Positions 61,361 through 64,000 of a stretch of 64,000 nucleotides of DNA are shown here, piece by piece. Both the position numbers and the translations under genes were made by a program. Each line of letters opens with the position of its first letter. The stretch's first letter is position 1. The notes under the pieces are model-generated. The model worked only from the letters and a program-made list of their open reading frames with translations, was not told the DNA's origin and made no database searches. This DNA comes from Lewinellaceae bacterium (GTDB lineage Bacteria > Bacteroidota > Bacteroidia > Chitinophagales > Saprospiraceae): contig JACJYI010000004.1 of NCBI GenBank assembly GCA_020636225.1, positions 558,001 through 622,000 on the forward strand, read 5' to 3'.

Positions 61361-62683
61361 ATGAAGAACACACTAATCGGGCAGTGCCTGCTGATTCTAC
61401 TTTGTCTGTTCATGCAGCAGACCCTCCGGGCCCAGATGAATCAGGCCTTGTGGCATGCCAACCATGTGGGCTACAGGATGCCGGGTACGGTACCTCAGGA
61501 AGGGCTGGTGGTGCAATTACCCGCTATCGGTATCGGGATGTACAACTCCGGCTTTTCCTACAACGACCTGGTTGCCTCCACCAATAATGGGATCACTACC
61601 CTGGACGTTGACGGGGTGCTGGACAAGATGGATAATGAGAATACCCTGATGATCCAGGGTGCCATCCAGACTCTTGGTGTCGGATGGAAGATGAACAATC
61701 TCTGGGTTGAACTGGGCCATCAGGTCCGCTATGAGAATTTCCTGGATTACCCCCGGGACCTCTTCAGTGTCTTCTTTCGGGGGAATGCCGGATTCATCGG
61801 CCAAACCGCCAATCTGGGCCTCAAGGTCAACAGCATGCTGTACAATGAATTCTATGTCGGTGCCGCCGGGCAGATCGGTAAGGTCAGTATCGGAGGTCGG
61901 CTAAAATGGCTGAACGGGGCACTGGCTGCGCGCACAGAACGATCACAGCTGGACCTGTATACCAGTGACGATATTTACCAACTGACCGTCAACAGTGATT
62001 ATCTGATCCACACCTCGCCTGAGCTGGATATTCTGAAAGGCGGCAACAGTGACCTGACCCTGGATCTGGAAGATTATGAGTTTTCTCAACTGATCACCCG
62101 AAATGCCGGATTTGCACTGGACCTGGGTGCGGACGTTTCCATTACGGATCGCCTTTCATTGAGTGCTGCCGTAATGGACATCGGACGGATCACCTGGAAG
62201 GATGAGGTGGTCAGCTATGCCTCCAACAAGAGTATCCAGTATGATGGTTTTGAGTTCAGTTCCCTCTTTTCGGATGACTCCCTGTCACTGGTGGGTGCTC
62301 TGGATACCCTGGAGACATTGCTTGAATTCGAAGAGACCGAAGGCGGCTCATTTGAGACGGCCCTGCCCTGGTCCTTTCAGATAGGGGGACGATATCAGCT
62401 GACCGAGCAAATTGATGTCAGTGCCGTATTCTTTGGCCAGCGCCAATCATCCTATACATTTAGTGGGGTTTCCTTTGGTGGCAACTTCAGGCCCCTGTCC
62501 TTTCTGGAAGCGGGGATCGCGTATACGATCTATGACAAGACCTATACCAATGTGGGTCTCCATCTCCTGCTGAAGCTGGGACCAGTCCGGGTGTATGGAG
62601 CATCGGATAATGTGATCTCCCTCTTCTCGGCCAATGACAATCGGTTTGCCAATGGACGGGTGGGGATGCAACTGGCCTTCTAG
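61361..62683 (+). CDS. DUF5723 outer-membrane-like protein
   Basis: 440 residues with a signal peptide (MKNTLIGQCLLILLCLFMQQTLRAQ). The mature protein is a series of amphipathic beta-strands (LQVELGHQVRYENFL, VGAAGQIGKVSIGGRLKWLNG, RYQLTEQIDVSAVFFGQ) that ends in a short beta-strand with terminal Phe (RFANGRVGMQLAF), typical of beta-barrel outer-membrane proteins. It matches the DUF5723 family common in Bacteroidota. The function is unknown; the lipoprotein upstream may be its partner. It converges with the DtxR-type gene, with a 4-base overlap of the stops. Confidence 0.85.
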   Translation: MKNTLIGQCLLILLCLFMQQTLRAQMNQALWHANHVGYRMPGTVPQEGLVVQLPAIGIGMYNSGFSYNDLVASTNNGITTLDVDGVLDKMDNENTLMIQGAIQTLGVGWKMNNLWVELGHQVRYENFLDYPRDLFSVFFRGNAGFIGQTANLGLKVNSMLYNEFYVGAAGQIGKVSIGGRLKWLNGALAARTERSQLDLYTSDDIYQLTVNSDYLIHTSPELDILKGGNSDLTLDLEDYEFSQLITRNAGFALDLGADVSITDRLSLSAAVMDIGRITWKDEVVSYASNKSIQYDGFEFSSLFSDDSLSLVGALDTLETLLEFEETEGGSFETALPWSFQIGGRYQLTEQIDVSAVFFGQRQSSYTFSGVSFGGNFRPLSFLEAGIAYTIYDKTYTNVGLHLLLKLGPVRVYGASDNVISLFSANDNRFANGRVGMQLAF

Positions 62684-63354
62684 GCCGATTCTGTGGTTTG
62701 CCGGACATAGAGTTGTCGGGCAACCTGGCCTGAAATGAGGATGGGTTCTCCATCACCGAGGCGAAGACGAACGGAACCATCGTAGGGAAGCACTTCGACA
62801 ACCTCCAGAGTAGCCCCCAGGGCCAGTCGGTTCTGATCCAGGTATTGTAAAAAACTGGATGCGTGTTCACGGACACCCACCAGAACAGCGGGCTTGTGCA
62901 ACCCCAGATCACTGAGGAGGATCTGATATCGCATGCGATAGGCTCCCGAGGCATCCGGAATGGGATCGCCGTGCGGATCGAACTTGGGATTTTCCAGATA
63001 GTCATCCAGGCGATCGATCAGGGTATCCGACTGGATATGTTCCAGCTGTTCGGCGATCTCATGGACCTCGTCCCAGCTGAAGCCCAATTTATCAACGAGG
63101 AAACACTCCCACAACCGGTGTTTGCGGATCAGGAGCGTGGCCTGGCGCGCCCCCGTCCTGGTGAGACTGACCCCGTGATAGCGCTTGTAGTCGATCAGTT
63201 CCTTGTCGGCCAGTTTTTTCAACATATCGGTCACCGATGCAGGACGTGTCTGCATCAGTTCGGCGATGGCACTTGTACTGACCGGCGTACCATGCCGTTC
63301 GGCGATCTTGTAGATGGCTTTGAGGTAATCCTCTTCGGCGAGTGTATAGGTCAC
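62680..63354 (-). CDS. DtxR/MntR family metal-dependent regulator
   Basis: 224 residues from GTG 63354 (no ATG; an in-frame stop lies upstream). The winged helix (STSAIAELMQTRPASVTDMLKKLADKELIDYKRYHGVSLTRTGARQA), the dimer/metal domain (HRLWECFLVDKLGFSWDEVHEIAEQLEHIQSDTLIDRLDDYL) and a C-terminal FeoA/SH3-like domain (about 150-224) are all present. At the position of DtxR Cys102 this protein has Glu (EIAEQLEH), which is seen in manganese-type MntR regulators, so manganese sensing is favoured. Target genes are not apparent in the window. Confidence 0.9.
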   Translation of the reverse strand: MTYTLAEEDYLKAIYKIAERHGTPVSTSAIAELMQTRPASVTDMLKKLADKELIDYKRYHGVSLTRTGARQATLLIRKHRLWECFLVDKLGFSWDEVHEIAEQLEHIQSDTLIDRLDDYLENPKFDPHGDPIPDASGAYRMRYQILLSDLGLHKPAVLVGVREHASSFLQYLDQNRLALGATLEVVEVLPYDGSVRLRLGDGEPILISGQVARQLYVRQTTESA

Positions 63355-63451
63355 TTGAAGAATTTAGACGGGGCTAAAGTACAAACCCGGAAGGCACACA
63401 ATTTCGTTTATTCTGCTGGTAAACCAGAACACATCTGCCATTTGGACATAT

Positions 63452-63495
63452 AAAAAACCCTCCATTCCGCCAGCTTGGCAGGAAAAAGGAGGTTT
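63452..63495 (-). terminator. Hairpin with T-run on the minus strand, upstream of the MntR-like gene
   Basis: Arms CCTCC and GGAGG enclose a smaller hairpin (near CCGCCAGCTTGGCAGG) and, read leftward, are followed by TTTTTTATA. It lies between the MntR-like gene and clpB, which are divergent, so no known gene ends here on this strand. It may belong to a small RNA or attenuator. Confidence 0.5.
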
Positions 63496-63542
63496 TGAGC
63501 CTTGGAATCTAATTTGTGGTGAAGTAGCCAGAAACCAAGACC

Positions 63543-64000
63543 ATGACATACGACGAGTTTACCGTAAAAACCCAGGAGGCCATCTTAAAGGCCCAACAAA
63601 TTGCCGGCGGCCATGACCAGCAGCAGGTGGATACCGTCCATCTGATCAAAGGGATCTATGAGACCGATGATCAGGTGATGAAGTTTTTATTTCAAAAGAC
63701 GGGTGCCAACCTGAACAAGGTGTTGGAAGAAGTGGACCGCCTGATCGAGACTTATCCGAAGGTGGATGGTGCAGAAAAGCAGTATCTGACCCCGGATGCC
63801 AACAGTGTACTGCAGCACGCTCGTAAACTGATGAAGGAATTCGGAGATGAATACATCTCCATCGAGTTGCTCATCATGGGCATCCTGGCCGGACGTGATA
63901 AGGGTGCACAGTTGCTGAAAGATGCCGGCTTGACCAAAGATGCCCTGAAAAAAGCCATTCTGGAATTGCGGAAAGGCAGTAAGGTCACCGATCAACACAG
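63543..64000 (+). CDS. clpB: ClpB disaggregase, N-terminal part (3' end outside window)
   Basis: 152 codons to the window edge from ATG 63543 (MTYDEFTVKTQEAILKAQQIA). Two Clp-N repeats are visible: the first at about residues 3-70 (KTQEAILKAQQIAGGHDQQQVDTVHLIKGIYE) and the second at about 75-150 (ANSVLQHARKLMKEFGDEYISIELLIMGILA). These are the ClpB/ClpC substrate-binding N domains. The opening is close to ClpB (hexameric protein disaggregase), and the AAA domains lie beyond position 64000. ClpC is the alternative. Confidence 0.9.
   Translation, partial: MTYDEFTVKTQEAILKAQQIAGGHDQQQVDTVHLIKGIYETDDQVMKFLFQKTGANLNKVLEEVDRLIETYPKVDGAEKQYLTPDANSVLQHARKLMKEFGDEYISIELLIMGILAGRDKGAQLLKDAGLTKDALKKAILELRKGSKVTDQH

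Noticed and set aside
1..64000. tRNA and rRNA genes.
   Set aside because: Scanning for T-loop and rRNA signatures found only coding matches; none could be supported.

Overview
The window comes from a chromosome of a Bacteroidota bacterium, most likely of the Saprospiria/Lewinella type. Support: a type IX secretion (T9SS) C-terminal sorting domain, an OmpA-family protein with calcium-binding thrombospondin type-3 repeats, DUF4252 and DUF5723 proteins, the Bacteroidota order mutL-rhomboid-rhomboid-endonuclease/phosphatase, and many TAnnTTTG promoter boxes with little Shine-Dalgarno signal. The lineage is inferred from gene content; no rRNA or tRNA gene was seen.

Layout. 1-8.6 kb (minus): three tandem large exported TPR-CHAT (caspase-like) proteins, the leftmost cut by the window edge. 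8.7-10.6 kb: a TetR regulator divergent from a cupin gene across a strong palindromic operator, then a small membrane protein. 10.7-14 kb: marC and an Fpg-type DNA glycosylase, then an oxidoreductase and 3-methyladenine glycosylase I on the other strand. 14.1-17.7 kb: a TPR/PD40/OmpA envelope protein, an alpha/beta hydrolase, and a dtd-mazG-like pair. 17.7-18.1 kb: an AT-rich non-coding stretch with clustered DnaA-box-like 9-mers, read here as a candidate chromosomal origin; two perfect parS-like palindromes lie 2.2 and 2.6 kb to its right, one inside thrC.

18.2-26 kb: heme A synthase, a second hydrolase, thrB-thrC, an 800-base mostly non-coding gap, yqeY, a MurG-like glycosyltransferase and malic enzyme. 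26-31.9 kb: an exported unknown, then a minus-strand run PAP2-like / beta-propeller lipoprotein / mtgA / pth, then a plus-strand ECF sigma module ending in DUF4252 and a strong terminator. 31.9-41.9 kb: OmpA with TSP3 repeats, long-chain acyl-CoA ligase, YifB, a photolyase-related flavoprotein, and a translationally coupled pabB-pabA-pabC operon for p-aminobenzoate.

41.9-46.1 kb: a SpoIIE-type phosphatase, a second ECF sigma module ending in a Spy-like protein and terminator, then a GNAT acetyltransferase coupled to an AlkD-like glycosylase. 46.1-58.1 kb (all minus): a repeat-bearing exported protein with a T9SS cargo protein, cysS, endonuclease/phosphatase, two rhomboids, mutL, a small membrane protein, a DUF4403-like lipoprotein and a di-heme cytochrome c peroxidase. 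58.4-64 kb: a beta-CASP metallo-hydrolase, a lipoprotein/DUF5723 pair, an MntR-like regulator, and the start of clpB.

The most notable points are the origin/parS arrangement, the tandem exported CHAT proteins, and several repair or redox enzymes lacking textbook metal-binding residues (zincless Fpg, photolyase-like protein without the Fe-S cysteines, MutL without the endonuclease motif). All statements come from reading the sequence; no database search was run.
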